A DNA stretch of 64,000 bases. Origin: Bacteroidales bacterium. GTDB lineage: Bacteria > Bacteroidota > Bacteroidia > Bacteroidales > P3. Within the stretch, counting starts at the first letter, position 1; each line of letters starts with the position of its first letter. The notes beneath the pieces were generated by a model. It saw only the letters and a list, made by a program, of their open reading frames with translations. It was not told the origin of the DNA and made no database searches. Positions 26,206 to 35,450 of the stretch are shown piece by piece. The stretch spans positions 1-64,000 of the forward strand of contig JAFXAD010000050.1 in assembly GCA_017522065.1 (NCBI GenBank), written 5' to 3'. The position numbers were made by a program, and so were the translations under genes.

Positions 26206-26499
26206 TCAGTCTACTTTTGTCAATAACATCAGACTTTTGTCAATATTCCGGATCATTTGATTGATCTTGAGCTTTATTTCTGCCGAATCGCCTTTCTGAA
26301 CAAGCGTATTCCTAAGTTTAAGTATATTGGTTTCTTCTTTTAATTGGTTTATCTTTTCTTCTTGGTTTTTAATGGTTTCTTTTAGTTCTTCGTTGGCCTC
26401 TGTCGATTTCAGCAACTCGCGACGCAGGCTTTCGTTTTCCTGTATCAGCTGGCGGATCTTGTAGTTGATGCCACTAAGGGTTGTCTCAAAATCGAACAT
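26206..26499 (-). CDS. Small coiled-coil protein upstream of zapA
   Basis: A 97-residue protein that is almost entirely one predicted coiled coil (about residues 12-67: LIQENESLRRELLKSTEANE, then further E/K/L heptads), followed by a short helix (IKLKINQMIRNIDKSLMLL). No catalytic motif is visible. Its place 2 bp ahead of zapA suggests a division-ring role comparable to ZapB, but this is inference from context; sequence similarity to ZapB cannot be judged here. A -7 box lies 85-92 bp upstream. Confidence 0.8.
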   Translation of the reverse strand: MFDFETTLSGINYKIRQLIQENESLRRELLKSTEANEELKETIKNQEEKINQLKEETNILKLRNTLVQKGDSAEIKLKINQMIRNIDKSLMLLTKVD

Positions 26500-26583
26500 C
26501 GTTCCAAATTTTTTTCACAAGCCACTGAAAACGTTCCCCTTCTTTTTGGTTTTTATCTTCAACGCTTGTGTGTTAACAAATTG

Positions 26584-26591
26584 CAAAAATA
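26584..26591 (-). promoter_or_regulatory. TAnnTTTG -7 box of the coiled coil-zapA operon
   Basis: Minus-strand TATTTTTG at 26591-26584. No TTTG is seen at the expected distance upstream. Confidence 0.45.
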
Positions 26592-26666
26592 CAACTATTT
26601 TTTTTATTTGTTAACATATTTTGAGCAATAATTTAACAAAAATATTATATTGCGTTTATTATCAGA

Positions 26667-27878
26667 TTATTTCATATTGAGCGTATGACCCATTCGTTCC
26701 TGCTTGGTCTTAAGATAACGCTCATTGTAGCGGTTGGGTTCTATCACTATCGGAAGTGTCTCCACTATCTCCAGTCCATAGCCTTCCAGTCCGCTGCGCT
26801 TCACGGGATTGTTCGTTATCAGGCGCATCTTGTTGACGCCAAGGTCGCGTAGTATTTGTGCTCCAATGCCATAGTCGCGTTCATCGGCCTTGAAGCCCAG
26901 TTTAAGGTTGGCGTCGACAGTGTCCAAGCCTTGTTCCTGAAGGTGGTATGCACGCAGTTTGTTGACAAGACCTATGCCCCTACCCTCTTGACTCATATAG
27001 AGTATCAGGCCTTTGCCTTCCTTTTCGACCATCTGCATTGCCTTGTGCAGCTGGTGTCCGCAGTCGCATTTGCAGGACCCGAAGATATCGCCTGTGGCGC
27101 AGCTGGAATGGACCCTGACCATAATGGGTTCGCCATCGTTCCACTCACCTTTCTTGAGTGCCAGATGAGTTGCACCGTTGTCGAGCTGCGTGTAGGCGAT
27201 GAGCTGGAAGGTGCCCCATTCCGTCGGCAGGAAGACCTCTTCCTCCTTGCGGATCATCGTCTCGTGAGCAATGCGATAGGAGATCAAATCCTTGATAGTC
27301 ACGATTTTTAGACCGAACTTTTTGGCCACTTCCTGAAGCTGCGGCATACGAGCCATCGTGCCGTCGTCGTTGATAATCTCTATCAGTGCGGCGCAGGGTC
27401 TGAGACCTGCGAGACGGGCGAGGTCGACAGCGGCCTCAGTGTGTCCGGCTCTTACCAGCACACCACCGTTGCGGGCCCGCAAAGGATTGACATGACCGGG
27501 GCGACCGAGGTCGTCGGCCTTAGTATCGGGATTTGCAAGGGCCTTGATTGTCATCGCCCTGTCGTGCATGCTGACACCCGTTGTGCAGCCGTTGCCAAGC
27601 AGGTCTACAGTCACCGTGAAGGGGGTGCCCAGAAGCGAAGTATTGTCGTGGACTTGCATGTCGAGGTTCAGCTCATGGCAACGATCTTCGGTAAGAGGTG
27701 TGCAAAGCACTCCGCGACCGTTCTTGAGCATGAAATTCACCTTATCGGGGGTTATTTTTTCTGCAGCGATAATGAAATCGCCCTCGTTTTCACGGTCCTC
27801 GTCGTCAACCACAATTACAAACTTACCCTCTCTAAAATCCTCTATTGCTTCTTCTATAGTATTGAGTTTAAATTCCAT
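26667..27878 (-). CDS. ribBA: Bifunctional DHBP synthase / GTP cyclohydrolase II
   Basis: A 403-residue RibBA covering both entry reactions of riboflavin synthesis. The N-terminal half is 3,4-dihydroxy-2-butanone 4-phosphate synthase (acidic motif [12 protein letters not shown], and [16 protein letters not shown]). The C-terminal half is GTP cyclohydrolase II (zinc ligands in [19 protein letters not shown], and [19 protein letters not shown]). Full length and apparently intact. No FMN riboswitch is seen in the short leader. Flavin supply fits the FMN- and flavin-dependent proteins nearby (11048, 13046, 29135). It is divergent from the TonB-like gene, with facing promoters between them. Confidence 0.97.
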   Translation of the reverse strand: MEFKLNTIEEAIEDFREGKFVIVVDDEDRENEGDFIIAAEKITPDKVNFMLKNGRGVLCTPLTEDRCHELNLDMQVHDNTSLLGTPFTVTVDLLGNGCTTGVSMHDRAMTIKALANPDTKADDLGRPGHVNPLRARNGGVLVRAGHTEAAVDLARLAGLRPCAALIEIINDDGTMARMPQLQEVAKKFGLKIVTIKDLISYRIAHETMIRKEEEVFLPTEWGTFQLIAYTQLDNGATHLALKKGEWNDGEPIMVRVHSSCATGDIFGSCKCDCGHQLHKAMQMVEKEGKGLILYMSQEGRGIGLVNKLRAYHLQEQGLDTVDANLKLGFKADERDYGIGAQILRDLGVNKMRLITNNPVKRSGLEGYGLEIVETLPIVIEPNRYNERYLKTKQERMGHTLNMK

Positions 27879-27920
27879 AAGTTAAAAATAGCGGTATTAT
27901 ATATTAAAGTATCAAACGTG

Positions 27921-27928
27921 CAAAGATA
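27921..27928 (-). promoter_or_regulatory. TAnnTTTG -7 box of ribBA
   Basis: Minus-strand TATCTTTG at 27928-27921 gives a leader of about 35 nt, too short for a riboswitch. Confidence 0.55.
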
Positions 27929-27989
27929 CGACAAAAAAGCCGTATGTGTGAATTTTTTTTCGCAGACCATTTTTTGTTTCATTTTTTTG

Positions 27990-27997
27990 TATTTTTG
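27990..27997 (+). promoter_or_regulatory. TAnnTTTG -7 box of the TonB-like gene
   Basis: TATTTTTG at 27990-27997, 23 bp before the ATG at 28020. An upstream ATG at 28011 would lie only about 10 nt after the predicted transcription start, so 28020 is favoured. Confidence 0.5.
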
Positions 27998-28019
27998 CAA
28001 ATTGAAAACAATGACAACT

Positions 28020-28824
28020 ATGAAACGCGGAAAACAGATCTGTAAGCAGCTAAAGGCTGTACGTCAACGTATTGCCGACGAAAACGGCATTCCGTTCTCT
28101 GTCAGGGAGTGTACCCATAAGGGCGACTGCCGCGGCACCTGTCCGCGATGCGAGGCCGAGGTGCGCTATCTCGAGCAGGCTCTTGCACAGCGCATTTCGT
28201 TGGGCAAGGCGGCGACGGTGGCCGGACTGACGCTTTCGCTTACCGCGTGCGGCGGTAGTGGCGAGCCGACGCTACAGGTCGATACGCCTGCGCAGGGCGT
28301 TGCTCCGGTTTTTTTTCTACGACACTGTTGCCGCCGATACGTCGTCGGTGTCGGATTCGTCTGACGATATGGTTGTTACGGGTATGGAAGGCGATGCCTT
28401 TGTGGCGGATGGTTTCCCTGACCGGGATAGCAATGCCGATGCTGCCCCGGCGCCGCCGAGTGGCGACGAACTAATTCCCATAGAGGGGGAGGTCGAGGAC
28501 GATGATATGATTCTTGGTATGATAAATGAGACTCCCGCAGTCTTCCCCGGTGGCGAAGAGGCTCTATATAAGTTTTTGGGCGACAATATTGTGCACCCAA
28601 AAGAGCACGGCTGTTCTGTCGTCAAAGGTACTGTTGTTGTCGTTTTCGACATCGAGAAGGATGGTTCGATTACCAATGCCCGTATTTTGCGCGACATCGG
28701 TGAGGGCTACGGCGAGGCTGTCCTTAAGGTCGTCAACGCAATGCCGAAGTGGAAACCCGGCGAGGTGGACGGCAAGCCTGTGCGGCAGCAGTTTTCGCTG
28801 CCCGTCCAGTTCAATCTGGATTAA
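28020..28824 (+). pseudogene. TonB-C-domain protein with Cys-rich N-terminus, frameshifted at T8
   Basis: Two overlapping frames read as one gene broken at a run of eight T (28309-28316). The first frame (from MKRGKQICKQLKAVRQRI) has a Cys-rich motif CTHKGDCRGTCPRC and a hydrophobic stretch ending LSLTACGG. The second carries a low-complexity acidic spacer and a TonB C-terminal domain (GTVVVVFDIEKDGSITNARI, later MPKWKPGEVDGKPVRQQF). With seven T the joined product would be 267 residues, the layout I know from Bacteroidota energy-transducer TonB proteins. As written, translation stops at 28364, just past the run. A sequencing or assembly error, a slippage or phase-variable site, or a true pseudogene are all possible; the intact downstream frame argues against old decay. 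Confidence 0.8.
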
Positions 28825-28835
28825 GAACAAACAAA

Positions 28836-28870
28836 AAGCGCTTCTTTCGCAAGAAGCGCTTACGTTTTTT
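28836..28870 (+). terminator. Terminator after the TonB-like gene
   Basis: AAGCGCTTCTT-TCGC-AAGAAGCGCTT is a perfect 11-bp stem, followed by ACG and six T. Confidence 0.85.
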
Positions 28871-29013
28871 GACCGTTGTCAGCTGTGGCTCTGGTCTCGG
28901 GGGTTCCACTGCAGGGTCGTATTCACAAACGAAAAGGACACGAACCGTTTCCTTAATAATCACTTGTGTTTGAAAGTCAAAACACAAATCAGGGTCATAA
29001 TTGAAAAAAGGTA

Positions 29014-29125
29014 ACCTCTAAAATCGTTTAATTCGCGTTTTGCTTGCAAAACAAAATCCTTAATGGCAACATATTAATTCGCTCAATTCGTTTAATTCGC
29101 CGTTTAAAAAATAATTATTAGAGGT
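29014..29125 (+). mobile_element. MITE-like element, copy 2
   Basis: About 112 bp with the same inverted ends (ACCTCTAA, TTAGAGGT) and core (TTTAATTCGCGTTTTG, TTGCAAAACAAA, ATTCGCCGTTT) as the copy at 12305. Both copies have the same orientation on this strand. It fills the gap between the TonB-like gene's terminator and the end of the FMN-binding lipoprotein gene; 28871-29013 before it shows nothing else. Confidence 0.65.
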
Positions 29126-29134
29126 GCCCAAAAA

Positions 29135-29524
29135 TCATTTGTGCTCTTTGTAGTAGGTCAGGCCAAGCCGAACATTTTCGATGACGGCGTTCGACGAGTA
29201 TGTGGCACCGGAGACGACATCGACTTTCACGCCAAGGGCATCATCCACCTTCATTCCGTTCCAGCGTTCCAGCATGCCTCCGTCGGTCATGCGCTTGAAG
29301 AATCCAGGCGTTTCAGCGTTTTCTAATGCTTCAACTTTGACAATCACGTCATCTTTGATGGTTATGACCAAAGGCGTAGGACCGTTGAAGCCCTTCACTC
29401 CTGTCGAAAGTGTGGTGGTATCTATCGTATAGAGACCGCGTTTCTTTGTCATCACTCCGTCGGTACTCGAGCAGCAGATGAACATAATGGCCACACCAAT
29501 CAGGGTTATAAGTTTAAGTTTCAT
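29135..29524 (-). CDS. FMN-binding domain lipoprotein
   Basis: A 129-residue protein: signal peptide with a lipobox-like end (GVAIMFICCSS), then an FMN-binding domain of the RnfG/NqrC/ApbE-target type. Its C-terminal DVVSGATYSSNAV matches the flavinylation motif in which FMN is covalently linked to the Thr (SGAT). Such small flavoproteins carry electrons at the outer face of the inner membrane; ApbE, which attaches FMN, is not in this window. It lies downstream of a LolC/E-like permease with a 46-bp gap and may share its transcript. Electron donor and acceptor are unknown. Confidence 0.85.
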   Translation of the reverse strand: MKLKLITLIGVAIMFICCSSTDGVMTKKRGLYTIDTTTLSTGVKGFNGPTPLVITIKDDVIVKVEALENAETPGFFKRMTDGGMLERWNGMKVDDALGVKVDVVSGATYSSNAVIENVRLGLTYYKEHK

Positions 29525-29570
29525 GTTTTTATAGTTGTAATTAGATTTGAAATAATGTATGCAAGGATTG

Positions 29571-30815
29571 TTATTTTTTTGATTTCCCTCTGCTTCGCAC
29601 TGTCAGAGCGACGACCAGGACCGAGAGCATCGTGACGACAGCAAAAGTGGCAATAAAATCGATCAAGCGCATCGACACGGGGAAGGCGTCGACAACGGCA
29701 TTGGCTCCAAGCTTCACAATACCGAACTGCTGTTGCAGCACACAGACAACGAATCCCAACACGAGACCCGCAACGCACCCGACAAGTGCTATCATAACGC
29801 CTTCGGCAAAGAACACCCGGCGGATGTCCTTGCTTGTCATTCCCATTGAACGCAACGTAAAGACATCGCGTCCCTTATTGATTATCAGCAGCGAGAGTGA
29901 GGCTATAAGATTCAGTGTCGATATCAGTACAATGAGCGAGAGAATGAGGAAGACACCAAGTCGCTCAGAACGAAATATCTTATAATACAATGGCTTCTGC
30001 TCGTAACGGTCCTTTACGCTAAAGTCCTCGCCCAACAGGGCGCGCAACTCGCGTTTGCACTCTCTGAGGGTGCTACTCTTGCTGTCGGTGAGGCTTACAG
30101 CGAGGGAGGTCACCTCGTCGTCTGCATAGTCCATCAAATTGCGGACGAAATCGATGTCTGTGACAACATATTGATTGTCGATTTCTTCTTGAATGCTGAA
30201 AGTTCCTGCAGGCAGAGCATAGCCGTTATTAAAAGCTTCGTCGATTGTGAAGCCTATGGAAGAGGTGCCTCGTTTAGGGATGTGTACCGCCACGGGGACG
30301 TTGGTCATCGAGTTGACTCCCATACGCACCATGATGTTCCACCCGAAGAGCAGATAGTACTGCTCGCCATAGTCGGTCTGTTCTTTGAGGATATACTCGC
30401 CATCGGCCAAGAGGGTGTCCAGTCCGCAGCTGTGGCCGTAGCCGGCATCGACACCGCGCAGCTGGACGATAGCTTCAGCCTGTCGAAGGGTGAGCCAGGC
30501 ATTCTCTTCTGCAATTTCCGACACCGCAGCAACGCCTTCTACGCGTTTCAAGGCCTCATAGTCTATCGACGACGTGCGGAATGTCTTGCCTTCAACGGGC
30601 TCTACCAACAGTTCCGGATCGAACACGTTGAAAAGGGTTTGCGTCAACTCGCCAATGCCATTGTAGACCGACATCACGACAACAAGAGCCAACGTGCTCA
30701 CGGTGATTCCTATAAGCGAAATCCACGATATGACGTTTATCACCGTCTTCTCTTTGCGCGAGAAGAGGTAACGGCGTGCTATGAAGGTTCTTATGTCGAA
30801 TTTGCCTAATGTCAT
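29571..30815 (-). CDS. LolC/LolE-family ABC transporter permease
   Basis: A 414-residue membrane protein with the MacB/FtsX permease topology: one N-terminal helix (NVISWISLIGITVSTLALVV), a large periplasmic domain about residues 50-280, and three C-terminal helices. The start FDIRTFIARRYLFSRKEKT is typical of LolC/E, which extract lipoproteins from the inner membrane with the ATPase LolD. No LolD-like gene is adjacent; the ATPase may be encoded elsewhere. It follows rbfA on the same strand with a 40-bp gap, a pairing I recall from other Bacteroidota genomes. Confidence 0.88.
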   Translation of the reverse strand: MTLGKFDIRTFIARRYLFSRKEKTVINVISWISLIGITVSTLALVVVMSVYNGIGELTQTLFNVFDPELLVEPVEGKTFRTSSIDYEALKRVEGVAAVSEIAEENAWLTLRQAEAIVQLRGVDAGYGHSCGLDTLLADGEYILKEQTDYGEQYYLLFGWNIMVRMGVNSMTNVPVAVHIPKRGTSSIGFTIDEAFNNGYALPAGTFSIQEEIDNQYVVTDIDFVRNLMDYADDEVTSLAVSLTDSKSSTLRECKRELRALLGEDFSVKDRYEQKPLYYKIFRSERLGVFLILSLIVLISTLNLIASLSLLIINKGRDVFTLRSMGMTSKDIRRVFFAEGVMIALVGCVAGLVLGFVVCVLQQQFGIVKLGANAVVDAFPVSMRLIDFIATFAVVTMLSVLVVALTVRSRGKSKK

Positions 30816-30855
30816 TTACTAATAGCCACTTGCTGGCGCAACCGTATATCCCGGG

Positions 30856-31221
30856 TCAGTTTTTAAGAAGGTTTTCGATATTCTCTATATAGTCGAGGGT
30901 GTCGTCGAGATAGAACTGCAGCTCGGGTATGATGCGGAGCTGCTTGCCCTCTCTGATGCCCAAACGTCGACGGATGTCGGCAGCATTGGTCAATATGGCA
31001 TCAATGACAGTCTGCTTTGTGGCCGGCTCGCCGCTCTCGGGCATCGTGCCTAAGGGGTATATGCTTGCGTAGACGCGAGCAATCGAAAGGTCGGAAGTCA
31101 CACGCACTCGGGTTATGGTGATGAGCGAGTTACCTATTTTGGATTTCATCTCTTTCAGGAAGATGTCACCCAAATCCTGCTGGATGAGTCTTGATATCTT
31201 ATTTTGTCGGGTTGAGTCCAT
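30856..31221 (-). CDS. rbfA: Ribosome-binding factor A
   Basis: A 121-residue RbfA: the KH-like fold begins RQNKISRLIQQDLGDIFLKE and contains ITRVRVTSDLSIARVYASIY, a strongly conserved family segment. The C-terminus has IPELQFYLDDTLDYIENIE, close to the canonical FxxDxxxxxxxxIxxLL ending. It binds the 30S subunit during late 16S rRNA maturation and is needed for cold adaptation in E. coli. Probably co-transcribed with the LolC/E-like gene downstream. Confidence 0.94.
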   Translation of the reverse strand: MDSTRQNKISRLIQQDLGDIFLKEMKSKIGNSLITITRVRVTSDLSIARVYASIYPLGTMPESGEPATKQTVIDAILTNAADIRRRLGIREGKQLRIIPELQFYLDDTLDYIENIENLLKN

Positions 31222-31251
31222 TTTTAGGGTCTTTTGGATGAACGAAGAAGA

Positions 31252-31836
31252 TTAGAATCTGATACCGATACGTACCGGTACAAAGCAGGCCTGCTGCATG
31301 TATGCAAACGCAACTTCAGCATAGACACTCAGGTAGTTGCGTTCCATATTGCGATATTCGTAACGGAAAAACCAGTTGAGGCCTGTCGAGAGCTCGAAGT
31401 AGGGCGAGAGGGTGTTGCCATAAGCCCCATTGCTCATCAGATAGCTTGCGCCTCCACGCAGTCCTACCATCGGTGCCCACTCCACATCGAGCGGACGATA
31501 GTCAAGGTCGACAAAAGCCATCGGGCAATGCATTCCTGCTCCGAAATTGAAATCTTTCATGTCGGACGGCAAAGCCACAAAGTTGTAGCCCAAGCCAATA
31601 CCGACAAAAAAGTCCTGGCGAATGTTCACGCCGTTGATGATGTTGGCGCCAACAGCATGCTGCAGGTTGTCTATATAGTAGCCACTCGGACCCTCTTTTC
31701 CGAAGTTCATGACAAACGGCATATAGCCGAGTTCGCCTTTGAACATGTACTCCACCTCGGAACGGTCCTGACGGAACTGCCCGTATACAGGCATCAAGGC
31801 TATTACAGCCATCAACATTAATATTATTCTTTTCAT
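31252..31836 (-). CDS. Predicted outer-membrane beta-barrel protein
   Basis: A 194-residue protein with a signal peptide (MKRIILMLMAVIALMPVYGQ) and a mature part of alternating amphipathic strands rich in Tyr, Phe and Gly (FFVGIGLGYNFVALPSD, then YLSVYAEVAFAYMQQA), ending in a barrel-type C-terminal strand VPVRIGIRF. This fits a small outer-membrane barrel of about eight strands. No family name can be given. It lies 30 bp upstream of rbfA on the same strand. Confidence 0.75.
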   Translation of the reverse strand: MKRIILMLMAVIALMPVYGQFRQDRSEVEYMFKGELGYMPFVMNFGKEGPSGYYIDNLQHAVGANIINGVNIRQDFFVGIGLGYNFVALPSDMKDFNFGAGMHCPMAFVDLDYRPLDVEWAPMVGLRGGASYLMSNGAYGNTLSPYFELSTGLNWFFRYEYRNMERNYLSVYAEVAFAYMQQACFVPVRIGIRF

Positions 31837-31920
31837 ATTTACGTATTTATATTTTTTCGTGTTGTCTATCCGTGAGACGGGTGTTCTGAAATCTTTAAAC
31901 CCTATCCATTTATTTAGTTC

Positions 31921-33090
31921 TCAATTTGATTTTATGATTCTTGCTATAAAGATATTGTATATCACCAACAGTACAAGCAGGAGCAGCAGCGCACTCACCC
32001 ATAGCGACACCGGGCCGCCCTCGATGTGGAACACCGTGTCGAGCCGCCCGACGTACAGATGCCTTACCCACGCCGACAACAGTGCAGCCATCGCCACCAC
32101 AACGACCGTCACGCCACTGATAACCCTATGGTAGTAGCGTGCAATCTGGGCTGGCGTGTAGCCAATGTTGTACAGATTCACAAACAGGCTTCTGTTCTTG
32201 TGGACAATAAGGTTCATGCTCATAATGATTAGCACCGCCGAAAGCACCACGATAATCAATGCAGTGACCACAACAAAGAGCATCGCCAGCTTAAAGAAGA
32301 ATGTGAGCTTGCTCGCTTCCAGTTCGTTCTGGTTGATATTCAATCCTGTTGCCTCAAAGTATTGTGGTATACGCTCGTCTGTGGCATCGGCAAACTCGAC
32401 CAGCAAGCGGCTGCTGCGCTCCTTGCCGCCAGTGCCGAACTCGACATTGGCCCACTGCAGGAACGATTCGGGGACGAGTATCGAGTTGATTTTACCCGAC
32501 AGTCCCACTATGCGGCTGTTATACACCTGATGGCGACCATTTCCGCTGACATAAATATTGAAAGTCACCTGCGACAACATGGCCTCCGACACCACCGGCA
32601 ACGACTGGCTCTCGGCAAAACCGAAATTGTAGAGACTCAGATAATCTTCCGGTATGACGATGGGCAGAAAGCCGTTGGCCGAATCCCATACCCAGTCCTC
32701 ACTTTTCACATCGAGGTATTCATCCGGCACACTCTCAAAGAAAAGATCCGTGCTCAGTTTCTGACCATTGAAACTGATTGCGGCACTCGCAGCGAACGAC
32801 GCACTGCCAAACGGAGCAACATCCTTGACAAATTCTTGGGCACGAAGTTTCTCCAATTCTTTCTCGCCAAAATATATCTTCTCTTTGTCTGCTGTTTTGA
32901 ACATTGTTATGTTCTTCGACACCGTGACGGTATGGGCCTTGAAAACGTCGGTCTGCTCGGTAAGTACAGGCCGGATGTCCCGCCATATCTGGACAGCCAA
33001 AAGTGCTATCGTGGCTCCTACCAGGAGTGTGATGGCATAGCCGACCAACTGTATAGGTTCCATTGTCTTGCGTTGCAGTTTTCGGATCAC
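31921..33090 (-). CDS. FtsX-like ABC permease
   Basis: A 389-residue protein with one N-terminal helix (residues about 16-35), an extracytoplasmic domain to about 260, and three C-terminal helices (LAMLFVVVTALIIVVLSAVL; SGVTVVVVAMAALLSAW; VSALLLLLVLLVIYNIF). This is the MacB/FtsX topology, though sequence conservation is weak. The ATPase at 33106 ends 15 bp before this start and is the evident partner, preceded by a DUF4836 lipoprotein at 33750. The three overlap or nearly touch, so they form one operon; the substrate is not known. Confidence 0.8.
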   Translation of the reverse strand: MIRKLQRKTMEPIQLVGYAITLLVGATIALLAVQIWRDIRPVLTEQTDVFKAHTVTVSKNITMFKTADKEKIYFGEKELEKLRAQEFVKDVAPFGSASFAASAAISFNGQKLSTDLFFESVPDEYLDVKSEDWVWDSANGFLPIVIPEDYLSLYNFGFAESQSLPVVSEAMLSQVTFNIYVSGNGRHQVYNSRIVGLSGKINSILVPESFLQWANVEFGTGGKERSSRLLVEFADATDERIPQYFEATGLNINQNELEASKLTFFFKLAMLFVVVTALIIVVLSAVLIIMSMNLIVHKNRSLFVNLYNIGYTPAQIARYYHRVISGVTVVVVAMAALLSAWVRHLYVGRLDTVFHIEGGPVSLWVSALLLLLVLLVIYNIFIARIIKSN

Positions 33091-33105
33091 GGCTCTTCTA
33101 TTTTT

Positions 33106-33762
33106 TCAAAGATTCATAACTTTATCGAATTCAAATTGATCGACAGGGTCTAACGCAGTGACGATCAGCCCGGCGTGCTGGCGCTCAACCTCGCCTGCAA
33201 CGAGCGACGCCATGCGGTGGGCATTCTCGTTGTCGACATGGCTAAACGGTTCGTCGAGCAACAGGAAACGGAACGGCTGACAGAGCGATCGCACCGCAGC
33301 CACACGCTGTCGCTGACCCAGCGAAAGGGTGGCAACAGGCTGATTGAGCTTTTCGGACGGCAACAACGCCATCAGCATCGATTCTATCTCGCTTTCGCTC
33401 TTGAAGTCCGTCAGGCGGTTCTTGAGCTGGACGTTCTCCAGGGCTGTCAGTTCTGGGAAGAGGCAGAGATCCTGAAACATATAGCTCATCTGGCGCACTT
33501 TGAAATCGCGCGAACTTTGCAGCACAACGCCTCCTCCATCCTCTCTTATTGCAATATCGCCGACGTAGGCATTGCTTATCCCATATATGAAGTTGAGCAG
33601 CGACGACTTGCCGTGCCCGCTCTTGGCGCTGACCATATACTGCATTCCCTGCTCGAAACGCACAAGGGATTGCATGTATATGTCGGAACCGGACACCTCC
33701 GATTCCGACATATAGCACGGTCTTATATTTCTAAGTTCTATCTCCAATATCAATCCTCCCAC
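33106..33762 (-). CDS. ABC transporter ATPase lacking the switch histidine
   Basis: A 218-residue ATPase: Walker A near 48-54 (SGHGKSS, K52), Q-loop Q97, signature LSLGQRQ at 146-152, Walker B FLLLDEP with D170 and E171, D-loop SHVD. At the H-loop, where family members have THD after the last strand, this protein has VTALDP, so the switch His is replaced by Ala (A203). Some degenerate ABC sites lack this His, so it may hydrolyse ATP slowly or act mainly as a clamp. Its start overlaps the end of the DUF4836 gene by 13 bp, and the FtsX-like permease follows at once. Confidence 0.88.
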   Translation of the reverse strand: MGGLILEIELRNIRPCYMSESEVSGSDIYMQSLVRFEQGMQYMVSAKSGHGKSSLLNFIYGISNAYVGDIAIREDGGGVVLQSSRDFKVRQMSYMFQDLCLFPELTALENVQLKNRLTDFKSESEIESMLMALLPSEKLNQPVATLSLGQRQRVAAVRSLCQPFRFLLLDEPFSHVDNENAHRMASLVAGEVERQHAGLIVTALDPVDQFEFDKVMNL

Positions 33763-35360
33763 AACGACTCGTCGGGATCCTCATCGAAATCGTCGTCGAC
33801 GTAGTATTCTTCCTCGTATACAGGACATTCGTCTCCACCGCCTATCTGTTCCGTCAGGTTGCCGAGTTCGACGAGGTTGTTGTCGATGAAGTGGAGTGTC
33901 GACAGAAGGCTGTTTTCCTTCTTGTCTTTAATGTATAGATAACTCTCGACTCCTGTGTCGCTGGTGTTGTAAAGTTCAAAACTTTCGAAGTAGTTGCCGA
34001 GCAGCTTGGTGACGTTCTGCGGAATGAGCTTCACCACAGCCTGCGGGTAGGTGTTGACATCCAGGTTGGCATACATGTAGAAAAAATTCTTGGCCTTTGA
34101 AGCAATGGAGCCGTCGATGCCCTTGCCGAATCCGCCACCGATAAACTTGGTCACAGCGTCCTGGCTATTGGTGATGTAGAGATACTTGTCGGTCTTGGCT
34201 ACATATATTTCTATGCCTGACCCTACATTGGCGTAGTAGTAACCGTCGCGGGCTTCCATGCCGGCAGCATCGATAATCTGCTGCACTGTGGCTGCATCGC
34301 TGATGTCGGCAACGATGGCCATAAGCGGCATGACGGTGGTCTGCTCGTTCTCGACCAAGTCGAAGATACTGAAGGCAACACTGCCCTTGAGGGCTCTGAT
34401 GATGTCCAACAGGCTTTTGTCACCCACCAAGGGCTCGTTGAAGTCGACATCTTCTATGTTCATGCCTGCATACATATCGGCGGCTTTGGCAGCATTCATG
34501 GCAAACGAGAAGAAGAGGTAGCTCTTCTCGGGCAGCATCTTCAACAGGTCGCTGTTGAACTTTTGGTAGTAATCCTTATACTTTTTTGTGTTGAAACCCT
34601 GGCTTGTCATCTCGCTGCGGAATGCACCTTTGTCGAAATAGAGGTTCCAGGCCACCGACATATTCTTCATGTCGTCCAAATACTCCTTCGGCAATCCAGT
34701 CTCATCCAATGCGTTGCCGCCCATCCGTTCGGCGAAATTTATCATGGAACCATAGTCTGCCCAGATGCTCATCTCGCTGCGGTTACGCCAATAGTCGGCA
34801 AACTTCTTGTTGCCAGCCATGCTTCCGTCTTTCTTCAGATTCATCGTCGACGAGAGGTCGTTCCCGAATGTTGTGGTCAACACTGCCACTTCCTTATTAT
34901 ACAGGATGGTTCCGAAATCGGTAGTGGCTTTGTTATAGCCATTCATCTCCTCGAACACCAATTCGTCGCCCTCTTCGGCCGTCTCGCGAAGGAATTTCTC
35001 GAAACGCGACTTTTTGTGCATGGCAGCAATCACGGCAAATCCCATATCCTGTGTAACGTATACGGCGACATCTTTCCGCAGGTCGAGTCCCGTCTCGGTG
35101 GGATCGTCGATTATTTTGTCGATCAGTTCGGCCATTTCAGGATTCTCATGGCGCAGCTCCTGCAGACCGAGTTTGACGAACGAGATGTTCTCGATGTTCT
35201 TGACATCGGCCTTTTTCATCAGGTCGCCAACATTGATGTCGGCCACGAGAAACGAATTGGACGGAATGTAGGCTGCCATATCGGGGCCTTTCGAGCAAGC
35301 GGCCAGCAGCACTACGGCGGCCAGCAGCATCACTATTCTGTGCATTAGATTGTGTTTCAT
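33750..35360 (-). CDS. DUF4836-type lipoprotein
   Basis: I start at ATG 35360, since MKHNLMHRIVMLLAAVVLL leads straight to the lipobox AAC (C22); an in-frame ATG at 35420 adds a polar stretch before it. The product is 536 residues, resembling the DUF4836 family of Bacteroidota (mature N-terminus CSKGPDMAAYIPSNSFLVAD, a form I know from that family). Function of the family is unknown. The C-terminus is very acidic (YEEEYYVDDDFDEDPDES). The gene heads an operon with the ATPase and FtsX-like permease downstream, suggesting a surface or periplasmic partner of that transporter. Confidence 0.82.
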   Translation of the reverse strand: MKHNLMHRIVMLLAAVVLLAACSKGPDMAAYIPSNSFLVADINVGDLMKKADVKNIENISFVKLGLQELRHENPEMAELIDKIIDDPTETGLDLRKDVAVYVTQDMGFAVIAAMHKKSRFEKFLRETAEEGDELVFEEMNGYNKATTDFGTILYNKEVAVLTTTFGNDLSSTMNLKKDGSMAGNKKFADYWRNRSEMSIWADYGSMINFAERMGGNALDETGLPKEYLDDMKNMSVAWNLYFDKGAFRSEMTSQGFNTKKYKDYYQKFNSDLLKMLPEKSYLFFSFAMNAAKAADMYAGMNIEDVDFNEPLVGDKSLLDIIRALKGSVAFSIFDLVENEQTTVMPLMAIVADISDAATVQQIIDAAGMEARDGYYYANVGSGIEIYVAKTDKYLYITNSQDAVTKFIGGGFGKGIDGSIASKAKNFFYMYANLDVNTYPQAVVKLIPQNVTKLLGNYFESFELYNTSDTGVESYLYIKDKKENSLLSTLHFIDNNLVELGNLTEQIGGGDECPVYEEEYYVDDDFDEDPDESLWED

Positions 35361-35450
35361 TACAATTTGTTTTATGTGTCTATGATTGTGTTTTGTTGCC
35401 TTTTTTCCTGTATTTTTCACTTAACGGAAAAAATATATTTTTATTGTCTG

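Noticed and set aside
27879..28019. FMN riboswitch upstream of ribBA
   Set aside because: The predicted leader is about 35 nt and none of the conserved RFN segments is present.
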